16,297 nt of DNA from assembly GCA_018829455.1 (NCBI GenBank), contig JAHJUB010000116.1, forward strand, positions 1 through 16,297, given 5' to 3'. A program made the translations under genes and the position numbers. A model generated the notes under the pieces. It ran no database searches. It worked only from the letters and a program-made list of their open reading frames with translations, and was not told the DNA's origin. The first letter of the stretch is position 1. Every line of letters starts with the position of its first letter. Below are positions 7,234 to 13,784 of this stretch, piece by piece. Source of the stretch: Candidatus Omnitrophota bacterium. GTDB taxonomy: Bacteria > Ratteibacteria > UBA8468 > MWAK01.

Positions 7234-8974
7234 GCCGGCATTCTGGGCTAAAGTACCCCCAAAAAGAAAACGTTTGTTTTTCTGGTTTCTTCCGGCAGCG
7301 CTTATTTTGCTGCTCATTCTGATGCTGGGAGGCCGGAAACAAAAGACCACGGAGTTGACCTGGCGGGTCCAGCCGGGGGACTTGAGGGTGACGGTGCTGG
7401 CCGGCGGAACGCTGAAAGCGGTGCGGAGCCAGGATATTATTTCTGAGGTTGAAGGGCAGAGTACGATTCTGGACATTGTGCCGGAAGGGACCGTGGTGAC
7501 CGAGGAGAATATCAAGGACGGCAAGGTGCTGGTGCGTTTGGATTCTTCCCGGGTCGGAGAGCAATTGGTCCAGGAAGAGATCAGTTTGCAGAATGCGGAA
7601 TCAGCGCTGACGGACGCCCGGGAAGGTTACCAGATTCAGCTTAATCAGAATGACACCAACATCCGAAAAGGCGAATTGAGTCTGACTTTTGCCAGGATGG
7701 AACTGGAAAAGTACCTGGGCAGCCGTTTGACCGAAGCGGTGTTGAAACAGAAAGGTGAAGTCAAGCCCGGGGAAATATTTGCCAGCCCGGACCTGGAGGG
7801 CGAAGCCCAGCGTCAGATGAAACAGTTCAAGAATGCGATTGACCTGGCCCGTGAGCAACTTTCCCGCGACCAGGACCGTTTGGATTGGACCCGGAAACTG
7901 GTGGAAAAAGGCTACGCAACCCGGGGAGAACAGGAGGCGGATAACCTGGCGGTCCAACAGCGGGGGGTGGAAACCGAGCAGGCCCAGACCGCTTACCTCC
8001 TTTTTAAGAATTATGATTTTCCCAAGGAATTGACCAAGCGTCTTTCCGATTTTCGGGAAGCCGGGGAAGAGTTGACCCGCATTAAGGCCAACGCCCGGTC
8101 TCAATCATCCCAGGCCAAAAACCGGTTGGTGACCCGGCAGGCTTCTTACCAACTTACCCAGAATCGGGTCAAACGTTACCAGACCCAGGTGGAAAAAAGC
8201 ACCATAATTGCCACCCGGCCGGGTATCGTGGTTTACGCCAGCAGCGCCAATCCTTTTCAGTCACGCCAGGGGCCCATTCAGGCCGGCGCCACCGTCAATC
8301 AGCGCCAGGTCATTATCACCTTGCCGGATATTTCCCAGATGTCTGTGGAATTAAAAGTTCCGGAGTCCTCCATTAATAAGATTCGGGAAGGCCAGACGGC
8401 CCGGGTTACGGTGGACGCTTTCCCGGGGATGTCCGTTACCGGCAAGGTAAGCAAGATGGCGCTTCTGCCGGATGCCACCATGCGCTGGATGAACCCGGAT
8501 ATTAATGTGTATGCGGTGGATGTTGTTCTGGCCCAGGGGATGTCGGACCTGCGGCCCGGAATGTCAACCCAGGTGGAGATACTGGTGGCCGAGCGTAAAA
8601 ATGTTCTCTCGATTCCGCTTTCGGCGCTTCATGTTTCGGCCGGTAATTACCGGTGCGTCAAACTGGTCCGGCGCCGGCCGGTTGAAGCGCCGATAGTAAT
8701 TGGATTAAGCAACGATAATTTTGTTGAAGTGCAAAACGGTCTGAAGCGCGGAGATGTGGTGCTTCTATCCGGAGCCGCTACTCTACCGACGCTGGTATCG
8801 GAAACGCCGAAAATGGAAAAAGTGGGGCCCATTGATGTTGGGACCGGCAGCGAGCAGCCTGTTTCCGGAAAGCCGGCAGAGCCGGCCGGTGGAAAAACCG
8901 GCATTGAAAATACCGACAGCGCTCCGCGGCCGGCCCGGCAAAGACCGATTATCCGGGAAGAAAAACCAAATTAA
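7202..8974 (+). CDS. HlyD/MacA-type periplasmic adaptor, long coiled-coil form
   Basis: With the ATG at 7202 the protein has 590 residues, longer than MacA (about 370). That start is preferred because GGGAG lies at 7191-7195 and it leaves a 32-nt overlap with the TolC-like gene. An in-frame start at 7115 would add 29 residues with no adaptor-like features and a much longer overlap. A basic N-terminus leads into one membrane segment at about 22-45. The first half of the lipoyl domain follows at about 75-115 (SEVEGQSTILDIVPEGTVV), then a long alpha-helical hairpin at about 115-335. The second lipoyl half is around residue 344 (RPGIVVYASS). A beta-barrel (VELKVPESSINKIREGQTARV) and a membrane-proximal domain (DLRPGMSTQVEI) come next, with a Pro/Gly-rich tail from about 545. 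It should bridge the ABC permease and the TolC channel. The hairpin contains QGEVKPGEIF-like insertions that make it unusually long. Confidence 0.9.
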   Translation: MRKLIQRLKIKPAFWAKVPPKRKRLFFWFLPAALILLLILMLGGRKQKTTELTWRVQPGDLRVTVLAGGTLKAVRSQDIISEVEGQSTILDIVPEGTVVTEENIKDGKVLVRLDSSRVGEQLVQEEISLQNAESALTDAREGYQIQLNQNDTNIRKGELSLTFARMELEKYLGSRLTEAVLKQKGEVKPGEIFASPDLEGEAQRQMKQFKNAIDLAREQLSRDQDRLDWTRKLVEKGYATRGEQEADNLAVQQRGVETEQAQTAYLLFKNYDFPKELTKRLSDFREAGEELTRIKANARSQSSQAKNRLVTRQASYQLTQNRVKRYQTQVEKSTIIATRPGIVVYASSANPFQSRQGPIQAGATVNQRQVIITLPDISQMSVELKVPESSINKIREGQTARVTVDAFPGMSVTGKVSKMALLPDATMRWMNPDINVYAVDVVLAQGMSDLRPGMSTQVEILVAERKNVLSIPLSALHVSAGNYRCVKLVRRRPVEAPIVIGLSNDNFVEVQNGLKRGDVVLLSGAATLPTLVSETPKMEKVGPIDVGTGSEQPVSGKPAEPAGGKTGIENTDSAPRPARQRPIIREEKPN

Positions 8975-8986
8975 ACTAATGTGTAG

Positions 8987-9064
8987 TAGGACAGGCGTCC
9001 CGCCTGTCATCGTGGGGAGGGGCTACGCCCCCTCCCGCGGGCGGGGATGCAACCCCGCCCCTAC
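8987..9064. repeat. Three-hairpin dispersed repeat cluster (GTAGGACAGGCG family, copy 2)
   Basis: Three strong stems stand in tandem. GACAGGCG-TCC-CGCCTGTC spans 8991-9009. A GGGAGGGGC / GCCCCCTCCC arm pair lies at about 9015-9037. GGGCGGGG-ATGCAA-CCCCGCCC spans 9040-9061 and is followed by CTAC. The first shares GTAGGACAGGCGTC with copies at 3334 and 11303. The block fills most of the gap between the adaptor and ATPase genes. No T-run follows, so transcription may continue through it, although the RNA would be highly structured. Confidence 0.8.
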
Positions 9065-9103
9065 AATTTATTGATGTAAATTTACTCCTTGCGTTTGTAT
9101 CAA

Positions 9104-9793
9104 ATGGTTGCCCAAAATAAAAAAGCGCCGGCAATTCAGCTGGAAGAAATCAGCCGAATTTACCAGATGGCGGCAGGCGAAGTAGCGGCCCTGTCTAAAA
9201 TTAACCTGACGGTGGAACAGGGCGAATACATGGCGGTGATGGGTCCTTCCGGTTCCGGCAAAACAACCCTGCTGAATCTGCTGGGCTGTCTGGACCAGCC
9301 CAGCAGCGGCCGGTATTACCTCGGCGGAGAAGACGTTTCGGCGCTTCCCGACGACCAACTTTCGGAAATTCGCAACCGCAAAATAGGTTTTATCTTCCAA
9401 TCGTATAACCTGATTCCGGAATTGACCGTTCTGGAGAATATTGAGATTCCCCTCTTCTACCGGAGTCACAATGATCCGGACGGACTTCAGCGTGCCGTCC
9501 GTCTGGCGGAAATGGTCGGTCTCGGCAGTCGTTTGGACCACCGGCCGGCCCAGCTCTCCGGCGGACAGCAGCAAAGAGTGGCTATCGCCCGCAGTCTGGT
9601 AAACGACCCGCTTATCATTCTGGCGGATGAGCCGACCGGCAACCTTGATTCTACAACCGGGCAGGAGATACTTTCCGTCCTGCATGAAATGCATCGCCAG
9701 GGCAAGACGCTGGTGGTCATCACTCACGATGTCAGCGTGGCGCAACACTCTTCCCGGACCATCCATATTGTGGACGGACGCATAAAAGGGTAG
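9104..9793 (+). CDS. ABC transporter ATP-binding protein, MacB/LolD-like
   Basis: With the ATG at 9104 the protein has 229 residues, normal for the family. An upstream in-frame TTG at 9089 is possible, and neither start has a good Shine-Dalgarno. It carries Walker A GPSGSGKT (47-54), a Q-loop in GFIFQSYNLIPELTVLENIE, the ABC signature LSGGQQQRVAIARSL from 151, Walker B LIILADEPTGNLDS from 170, and the H-loop His208 in VVITHD. The Q-loop and GNLDS wording are typical of the MacB/LolD/FtsE branch, whose partners are FtsX-type permeases and which use ATP for mechanotransmission or export. The next gene is such a permease, so the two should form the inner-membrane motor of the TolC/adaptor locus. 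MacB usually has both parts fused; here they are separate genes split by a repeat. Confidence 0.94.
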   Translation: MVAQNKKAPAIQLEEISRIYQMAAGEVAALSKINLTVEQGEYMAVMGPSGSGKTTLLNLLGCLDQPSSGRYYLGGEDVSALPDDQLSEIRNRKIGFIFQSYNLIPELTVLENIEIPLFYRSHNDPDGLQRAVRLAEMVGLGSRLDHRPAQLSGGQQQRVAIARSLVNDPLIILADEPTGNLDSTTGQEILSVLHEMHRQGKTLVVITHDVSVAQHSSRTIHIVDGRIKG

Positions 9794-9794
9794 C

Positions 9795-9874
9795 CGCAGG
9801 CCCACCTTCGCTAACTGCGTCCGCCATAGCCTTGGCGACGGCGGAAGCTACGGCGAGGTAAACTTTAGCCTGCG
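9795..9874. repeat. Nested inverted repeat between ABC ATPase and permease genes
   Basis: The outer arms CGCAGGC (9795-9801) and GCCTGCG (9868-9874) are exact inverted complements. Inside, ACCTTCGCTAA near 9804 faces TACGGCGAGGT ending at 9859, and CCGCCATAGCC faces GGCGACGGCGG around the centre. The element spans 80 nt of the 109-nt gap and has no T-run. It resembles a short mobile palindromic element more than a terminator. Confidence 0.7.
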
Positions 9875-9902
9875 CACCCTGAATGGTACTTTCGTAAAAC
9901 TA

Positions 9903-11177
9903 ATGATGCTTCCCATATTCTTTCAGCGAAACCTGGAGGTAGGTTTAAAAAGCCTCTGGCATCGGCGGCTCCGTTCCTTGCTGACGGTCCTGGGTATCGT
10001 CTTTGGCGTTGCTTCCGTCATCGCAATGCTGGCCATCGGCGAAGGCGCCAGCTACGAGGCCCAACAGCGGATTAAGCAGATGGGCAGCTTGAATATTATC
10101 GTGCGAAGCGTTAAACCGCCGGCTGAGGCCGGTAAGAGTTCCCAACCTATGGGAATTGACAAATACGGATTGCTTAAGAGCGATTTTTACCGGCTTCAGA
10201 CCATCCCTTCGTTAAGACAGTCGGCCCAGTTACGCCGGACAAGGGAAACGGTCTGGCAGGGAGAGTGGAGTTTCCCCGGGCAACTGGTATTGACCAATCC
10301 GAGTTATTTTCAACTGGTCAGCCTGTCCCTGGCATCCGGACGGTTATTTAATGAAAACGACTATCTTTACCGGTCCAACGTGGCGGTGCTGGGCGCCGGT
10401 CTTATCCAAAAACTTTTTCCGCTGGGCGGCGGTCTCGGCGAGACCGTCCGGGTTAAAAGGAACTATTACCGGGTAATCGGAATTTTGTCGGACCGGAGTA
10501 TCTCCGGCGGCGGGTCCACGGTGTCGGCGGAAAATGTCAATTATGAAATTTACATCCCGCTCTCAACCGGAATGAGCCAATTCGGCGAGTTCATCTTCAA
10601 AAACGAGGGGGGAAGCGTTCAGCGGGAATGGGTGGAATTGCATGAAATAGTGATGAAGGCCGGTCGGGAATCCGATATTCCGGCAACCGTGAGTCTGATT
10701 TCCGCAGAGTTGAAGAGAAGCCACAAAGCAGCCGATTACGAGATTATGGTGCCCCTGGAACTCCTGAAACAGGCCGAGCAGACCAAGCGTATCTTTAACA
10801 TCGTGCTGGGGTCCATTGCGGCTATTTCGCTGTTGGTGGGCGGTATCGGCATTATGAATATTATGCTGGCCAGCGTTATGGAGCGGATTCGGGAGATTGG
10901 TCTACGCCGGGCTTTGGGCGCCCGCAAGCGGGATATCGTAATCCAGTTTTTGTCCGAGGCGGTAATTCTCTCCGCCATTGGCGGCGCCATTGGCGTTATC
11001 CTGGGGATTTTTATCCCGGCGCTAGTTACGCGCGCTACCGGTATGAAGACCATCGTTACTGTCTGGTCGCCAATTCTGGCTTTTGCCATTTCCGCGGCGA
11101 TCGGAGTTATTTTCGGTTTCTACCCGGCCCGTTCCGCGGCCGAACTGGACCCGATAACTGCCTTGCGCAACGAATAG
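9903..11177 (+). CDS. ABC transporter permease, MacB/FtsX family
   Basis: A 424-residue protein with the standard four-helix layout. TM1 is at about 26-46 (LLTVLGIVFGVASVIAMLAIG). A periplasmic MacB-type domain follows at about 50-290, including GSLNIIVRS, TNPSYFQL and VAVLGAGL. TM2 lies at about 300-325 (AAISLLVGGIGIMNIMLASV), TM3 at about 350-372 and TM4 at about 388-410. The end, FGFYPARSAAELDPITALRNE, is a hallmark of this family, as is MERIREIGLRRALGARKRDI. It should pair with the ATPase encoded upstream and, through the adaptor and TolC lipoprotein, export an antibiotic, peptide or lipid-like substrate; the substrate cannot be read from sequence. Two ATGs in tandem start the gene (9903 and 9906) without a clear Shine-Dalgarno. 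Confidence 0.93.
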   Translation: MMLPIFFQRNLEVGLKSLWHRRLRSLLTVLGIVFGVASVIAMLAIGEGASYEAQQRIKQMGSLNIIVRSVKPPAEAGKSSQPMGIDKYGLLKSDFYRLQTIPSLRQSAQLRRTRETVWQGEWSFPGQLVLTNPSYFQLVSLSLASGRLFNENDYLYRSNVAVLGAGLIQKLFPLGGGLGETVRVKRNYYRVIGILSDRSISGGGSTVSAENVNYEIYIPLSTGMSQFGEFIFKNEGGSVQREWVELHEIVMKAGRESDIPATVSLISAELKRSHKAADYEIMVPLELLKQAEQTKRIFNIVLGSIAAISLLVGGIGIMNIMLASVMERIREIGLRRALGARKRDIVIQFLSEAVILSAIGGAIGVILGIFIPALVTRATGMKTIVTVWSPILAFAISAAIGVIFGFYPARSAAELDPITALRNE

Positions 11178-11234
11178 GAACAACCCATAATCCGGTCAAA
11201 ATCCTGCCTGGTGTTGTTTTTCCATACTCAATTT

Positions 11235-11370
11235 TGTCATTCCCGCATGTCTGCCCCCGTGTGTAGTAAACGGGGGTATTAGTCGGGAATCCACGCTTTA
11301 ACGTAGGACAGGCGTCTCGCTTGTCATTTGTTGACGCCGGGTAGAGACGAAGTTACAATCTTTGCGTCTC
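11235..11370. repeat. Cluster of three different dispersed palindromic repeats
   Basis: This cluster fills most of the 296-nt gap 11178-11473, which has no supportable gene. First, TGTCATTCCCGCATG...TAGTCGGGAATCCA spans 11235-11293 and contains the hairpin CCCCCGT (11254-11260) / ACGGGGG (11270-11276). Second, GTAGGACAGGCGTCTCGCTTGTCA at 11303-11326 is copy 3 of the family at 3334 and 8987. Third, GAGACG (11344-11349) pairs with CGTCTC (11365-11370) around AAGTTACAATCTTTG. Just past the permease stop, AACAAC (11179-11184) could pair with GTTGTT (11213-11218) before a T-run, a weak possible terminator. Between 11371 and 11473 nothing is recognised. Confidence 0.75.
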
Positions 11371-11473
11371 CTGGACTACGGTTGTTGTCGAGATTGCTCC
11401 GGCGGCTGGATGACGTTAGAACCTATTTTATGAACAATTTAACCCAAGTATTGCCTGTTTTTTCAACACCAGC

Positions 11474-12388
11474 TTGATTATATGTCGTTTTACTGCTATT
11501 TCCGTCCCCTCCTTAAAATACACGCATATTGAAGTAAAGAAAATTACGCCGGAAGCCATCCTTCAAAGTCTCAACCTGGCCAAGGGCAGCAAAATTATGA
11601 ACGCCGGAATCCTCTTTTTTGCGGAGAACGTCCACAAATTCATTCTTCAGGCGCAGATGACCCTCATTGCGTTCAAAGGAACAAACCGCATCCACATTTA
11701 CGATAGAAAAGACGTGCGGGATGATTTACTCATTCAGTTCAACGAAGCCATTGTTTTTTTAAAGAAACATCTTAACGTACGCAGCGAGATAAAGGGAGTG
11801 AACCGCGAAGATATTTACGAGATACCACTGGAAGCGCTGAGAGAGGCAGTTGCCAATGCAATCATCCACCGAGATTACAGTGTGCGCGGTACGAGTCTGA
11901 TGGTGGAGATACACGAAGACAAAGTGGTGATTGTAAACCCCGGCGGTCTTCCTGCCGGACTCACCCTCGCCGACCTTATGAACGTCTCCATCAGAAGAAA
12001 TGAATTGATTGCCGACATGTTTGCCAGAATGGACAAGGTGGAACGGGTAGGGACCGGTATCCGCCGTATGCGTGACGCTATGAAGGACGTAGGTCTGGCC
12101 TATCCGGAAATCAAAAGCGACCGTTTCTTCACGATCACGTTTAAGCGACCGGTCGGTATCAGCAAAGCACAGGACACTACCCAGAAAACTACCCAGAAAA
12201 TTCTGGACATTATTTTTGAAAATCCATCCATCAACCGGAAAGAATTGGCACAAAAAATTGGGAACATTACGGAAGACGGAATTAAGTATCACCTAACAAA
12301 GTTAGCGAAATTGGGAAAACTAAAACGTATCGGACCGGACAAGGGCGGCCAATGGCAAGTTGCAGATAAAAGCAGTGGCGGAAATTAG
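11474..12388 (+). CDS. ATP-binding regulator of the AlbA_2/HATPase_c_4 type, probably 5'-truncated
   Basis: The open frame from a TTG gives 304 residues, but family-like sequence begins only near 11520 (IEVKKITPEAILQSL). The first 15-20 residues look non-coding. The recognisable parts are NAGILFFAENVHKFI, the GHKL-ATPase-like N-box EALREAVANAIIHRDYSVRG, the nucleotide-loop IVNPGGLPAGLT, and VERVGTGIRRMRDAM. A C-terminal winged-helix region follows, starting KTTQKILDIIFENPSINRKE. Relatives, often annotated as putative RecG-like or Schlafen/AlbA_2-domain transcriptional regulators, normally start with an AlbA_2 domain of over 100 residues that is missing here. The first in-frame ATG, at 11597, is inside the conserved region. 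It is therefore likely a decayed or rearranged gene, though the rest of the frame is intact. It ends with a strong terminator. Its adenine-rich codons look different from the neighbouring export genes. Function is unknown beyond probable DNA-linked regulation. Confidence 0.7.
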   Translation: MIICRFTAISVPSLKYTHIEVKKITPEAILQSLNLAKGSKIMNAGILFFAENVHKFILQAQMTLIAFKGTNRIHIYDRKDVRDDLLIQFNEAIVFLKKHLNVRSEIKGVNREDIYEIPLEALREAVANAIIHRDYSVRGTSLMVEIHEDKVVIVNPGGLPAGLTLADLMNVSIRRNELIADMFARMDKVERVGTGIRRMRDAMKDVGLAYPEIKSDRFFTITFKRPVGISKAQDTTQKTTQKILDIIFENPSINRKELAQKIGNITEDGIKYHLTKLAKLGKLKRIGPDKGGQWQVADKSSGGN

Positions 12389-12428
12389 TAAATTACCCCG
12401 TGCGGAAGCACGGGGTAATTTACTTTTT
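12388..12428 (+). terminator. Rho-independent terminator with perfect 16-bp stem
   Basis: The stem GTAAATTACCCCGTGC (12388-12403) pairs perfectly with GCACGGGGTAATTTAC (12408-12423) around a stable GGAA tetraloop and is followed by TTTTT. It starts on the last base of the preceding stop codon. On the minus strand the hairpin is not followed by a T-run, so termination is expected mainly for plus-strand transcripts. Confidence 0.88.
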
Positions 12429-12481
12429 GTAAACCCGCAGAAAGGTGCGAACGTTCTACCGAGGGTAAATTGAATACGTAA

Positions 12482-12829
12482 TCATAGTGCGGTTCTCAGA
12501 CTTCGCTCCGGCGGTAGACGTACTTCACTAACTTTTCGAAATATCAGGTTTTTTCCAGAGCTGGATAGTCTTTTTAAGATTTCAACATCACCCGCAATAA
12601 GGGCTTCTTTTTTGGCGTGAGTCCATTTTTTCACTTGGATTTCCCGTTTTCTGGCAGACGAAACATTAGGAAAGTTTTCTGAATAGACCAATGCAATTAC
12701 CGGATCTATTTTTGTTGTTCTACATGCGTATCTCTTAAGGTGTTCTTTATAACGTTTTTGAAGATTAGTTGTGATTCCTGCGTATAATCTGCCTGATTTA
12801 AGACGCAGTATGTAGAACCAAGCTTCCAT
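12482..12829 (-). CDS. GIY-YIG nuclease superfamily protein
   Basis: A 115-residue protein with the compact GIY-YIG fold of the small YhbQ/UPF0213-like group. The two signature strands are FYI (5-7) and LYAG (15-18) in the segment WFYILRLKSGRLYAGITTNL. The family arginine is Arg26 in QKRYKEH, and the late conserved glutamate is in SARKREIQVKKW. The middle part ALVYSENFPNVSSA fits the usual LVY.E.F.....A pattern. Family members are structure-specific or repair-related nucleases, but many are uncharacterised. After LIAGDVEILKRLSS the last 26 residues (ending RSLRTAL) are outside the family consensus and may be read-through of intergenic sequence. Upstream on its strand AAGGG lies 11 nt before the ATG, within the edge of a repeat. 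It lies downstream of tRNA-Asn and is convergent with the AlbA_2-type gene. Confidence 0.82.
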   Translation of the reverse strand: MEAWFYILRLKSGRLYAGITTNLQKRYKEHLKRYACRTTKIDPVIALVYSENFPNVSSARKREIQVKKWTHAKKEALIAGDVEILKRLSSSGKNLIFRKVSEVRLPPERSLRTAL

Positions 12830-12841
12830 ATTTATATTGCC

Positions 12842-12979
12842 CTTCGACAGGCCCCTCGACGAACTCGGGGCTGGCTCATGGCCATTCGTCTCTTTCGACC
12901 TGTTGTGAGTGAGTCTTTCAATGAAGATTCAGAACTCATTGTTAGGCCTGCCATGAGCGAGCAAAGCGAGTCGAATGGC
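12842..12979. repeat. Imperfect long inverted repeat next to tRNA-Asn
   Basis: The arms GCTCATGGC (12874-12882) and GCCATGAGC (12950-12958) are exact complements, as are GCCATTCG (12881-12888) and CGAATGGC (12972-12979). The left flank carries CCTTCGACAGG and a CCCCTCG/CGAACTCGGGG hairpin. The right arm, GCCATGAGCGAGCAAAGCG then AGTCGAATGG, resembles the widespread palindromic intergenic repeats of many environmental genomes. The right end runs exactly into the 3' end of tRNA-Asn. No coding potential is supported. Confidence 0.65.
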
Positions 12980-13050
12980 TCCGGCGGTAGGATTCGAACC
13001 TACAACCTACTGGTTAACAGCCAGCCGCGCTACCGTTGCGCTACGCCGGA
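12976..13050 (-). tRNA. tRNA-Asn (GUU)
   Basis: Read on the minus strand this is a complete cloverleaf. The acceptor stem is TCCGGCG/CGCCGGA and the D-arm is GCGC-AACGGTA-GCGC. The anticodon arm is GCTGG-CTGTTAA-CCAGT with anticodon GTT (Asn), and the T-arm is GTAGG-TTCGAAT-CCTAC. The discriminator is G73 at 12979, and a CCA follows directly at 12978-12976. The body is 72 nt plus CCA. The CCA may come from the adjoining palindromic repeat rather than being a retained gene-encoded end. leuD lies 60 nt upstream on the same strand and may be co-transcribed, since no separate promoter is evident. Confidence 0.95.
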
Positions 13051-13058
13051 AATATTGC

Positions 13059-13093
13059 GCCCCCTCACCTTGCCTCTCCCTAAGGGAAGAGGG
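13059..13093. repeat. CTCTCCC/GGGAAGAG palindromic element between leuD and tRNA-Asn
   Basis: CCTCTCCCTA faces AGGGAAGAGG with one bulged base (about 13073-13092), preceded by CCCCCTCACCTTG. The wording matches a common dispersed intergenic element of bacterial genomes. It lies in the 60-nt gap after leuD on the minus strand and lacks a T-run, so it is a weak terminator at most. Confidence 0.5.
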
Positions 13094-13110
13094 ATAATTC
13101 CGGGAGGAAA

Positions 13111-13608
13111 TTACAGTTGGAATTGATGATATTTCTGGAAATAAGGAACCAACCCTCCTTCCGCGAGGATGGAAAGCATTATCTTCGGGAGAGGTTTGAA
13201 GTTAACGTCTATTTTCCGGGTGATGTTGACCAGTCTACCGCTGTTAAAATCCAGCGAGATTTCGTCGCCTTCCTTAATGCCGGAGGTATCACATTCAACC
13301 AGCGGCAAACCAACGTTAATGCTGTTTCGGAAAAAGATTCTGGCGAAGGTTTGTGCGCAGACGGCAGCGACACCGGCATACTGGATTGCCAGCGGCGCCT
13401 GTTCGCGACTGCTTCCGCAGCCGAAATTTTTGCCGGCCACGATGATGTCTCCCGGCGCAATCTTCTTTACGAACTCCGGGTCTAAGTCCTCAAGGAGGTG
13501 GCTGGCCAGTTCTTTTTTGTCCAGCGTTTTAAACTTGTATCTTCCGGAGATGATATAATCGGTGTTGATGTCGTTGCCCAGGATGTGCGCTCTTCCTTTT
13601 AGGACCAT
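13111..13608 (-). CDS. leuD: 3-isopropylmalate dehydratase small subunit (LeuD-type)
   Basis: A 165-residue protein, the short bacterial/archaeal form of the aconitase swivel domain. Marks are NDINTDYIISG (12-22), EDLDPEF (40-46), the core GKNFGCGSSREQAP (59-72), and ARIFFRNSINVGLPLVE. With LeuC it isomerises 2- and 3-isopropylmalate in leucine synthesis; related small subunits act on homoaconitate or other 2-hydroxydicarboxylates. The substrate loop reads YKFK at 24-27, which cannot be assigned from memory to a tested specificity, so LeuD is the likeliest but not the only reading. No leuC or other leucine gene is in the window: upstream on the other strand is tRNA-Arg, and tRNA-Asn follows. 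GAGGG stands 5 nt before the ATG. A promoter TTGGCA-18-TATAAT is found upstream, with a leader of about 70 nt holding a dispersed repeat. Confidence 0.88.
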   Translation of the reverse strand: MVLKGRAHILGNDINTDYIISGRYKFKTLDKKELASHLLEDLDPEFVKKIAPGDIIVAGKNFGCGSSREQAPLAIQYAGVAAVCAQTFARIFFRNSINVGLPLVECDTSGIKEGDEISLDFNSGRLVNITRKIDVNFKPLPKIMLSILAEGGLVPYFQKYHQFQL

Positions 13609-13630
13609 AAAACCCTCTTAAGTTATAAAA

Positions 13631-13673
13631 CGAGATTCTTCCCCTTCGTTTCACTCAAGGGTCAGAATGACAA
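13631..13673. repeat. Dispersed GTCATTCTGA..GAAGAATCTCG repeat in leuD leader
   Basis: On the minus strand the segment reads TTTGTCATTCTGACCCTTGA and then GTGAAACGAAGGGGAAGAATCTCG. This is the pattern of a widespread intergenic repeat (GTCATTCTGAG...CGAAGAATCTC). It sits between the predicted leuD start point and the leuD ribosome site, so it would be transcribed in the 5' leader. Confidence 0.6.
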
Positions 13674-13684
13674 ACAGGTATTAA

Positions 13685-13714
13685 ATTATACAACACGGTG
13701 CTGCTTCTTGCCAA
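13685..13714 (-). promoter_or_regulatory. Sigma-70-type promoter for leuD
   Basis: On the minus strand TTGGCA (13714-13709, five of six consensus bases) is followed after 18 nt by TATAAT (13690-13685, a perfect -10). The start point would be near 13678, about 70 nt before the leuD ATG. Its -35 overlaps that of the oppositely directed promoter at 13708. Confidence 0.65.
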
Positions 13715-13736
13715 ATTACCCGAAAAAGGATAAAAT
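13708..13736 (+). promoter_or_regulatory. Sigma-70-type promoter for tRNA-Arg
   Basis: TTGCCA (13708-13713) and TAAAAT (13731-13736) each match five of six consensus bases, with the ideal 17-nt spacer. Transcription would start near 13743, about 42 nt before tRNA-Arg at 13785. It may also read into the ComEA-like gene, since no terminator is seen after the tRNA. Confidence 0.65.
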
Positions 13737-13784
13737 TATTAATTTACGGTTCCGAAAGGTAAAAAATGAACGGATTAGGAGGTT

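Noticed and set aside
5555..12402. Shared GTAAATTACCCC word in the hairpins at 5555 and 12388
   Set aside because: Only about 12 nt are shared and the hairpins are otherwise different; chance cannot be excluded.
12878..13126. Plus-strand open frame of 82 codons across the tRNA-Asn region
   Set aside because: It translates the reverse complement of tRNA-Asn and a repeat (GGRIRTYNLLVNSQPRYRC pattern), a well-known false protein.
13609..13690. T-box or leucine attenuator in the leuD leader
   Set aside because: No leucine-rich leader peptide, T-box sequence or terminator is visible; the leader holds a dispersed repeat instead.
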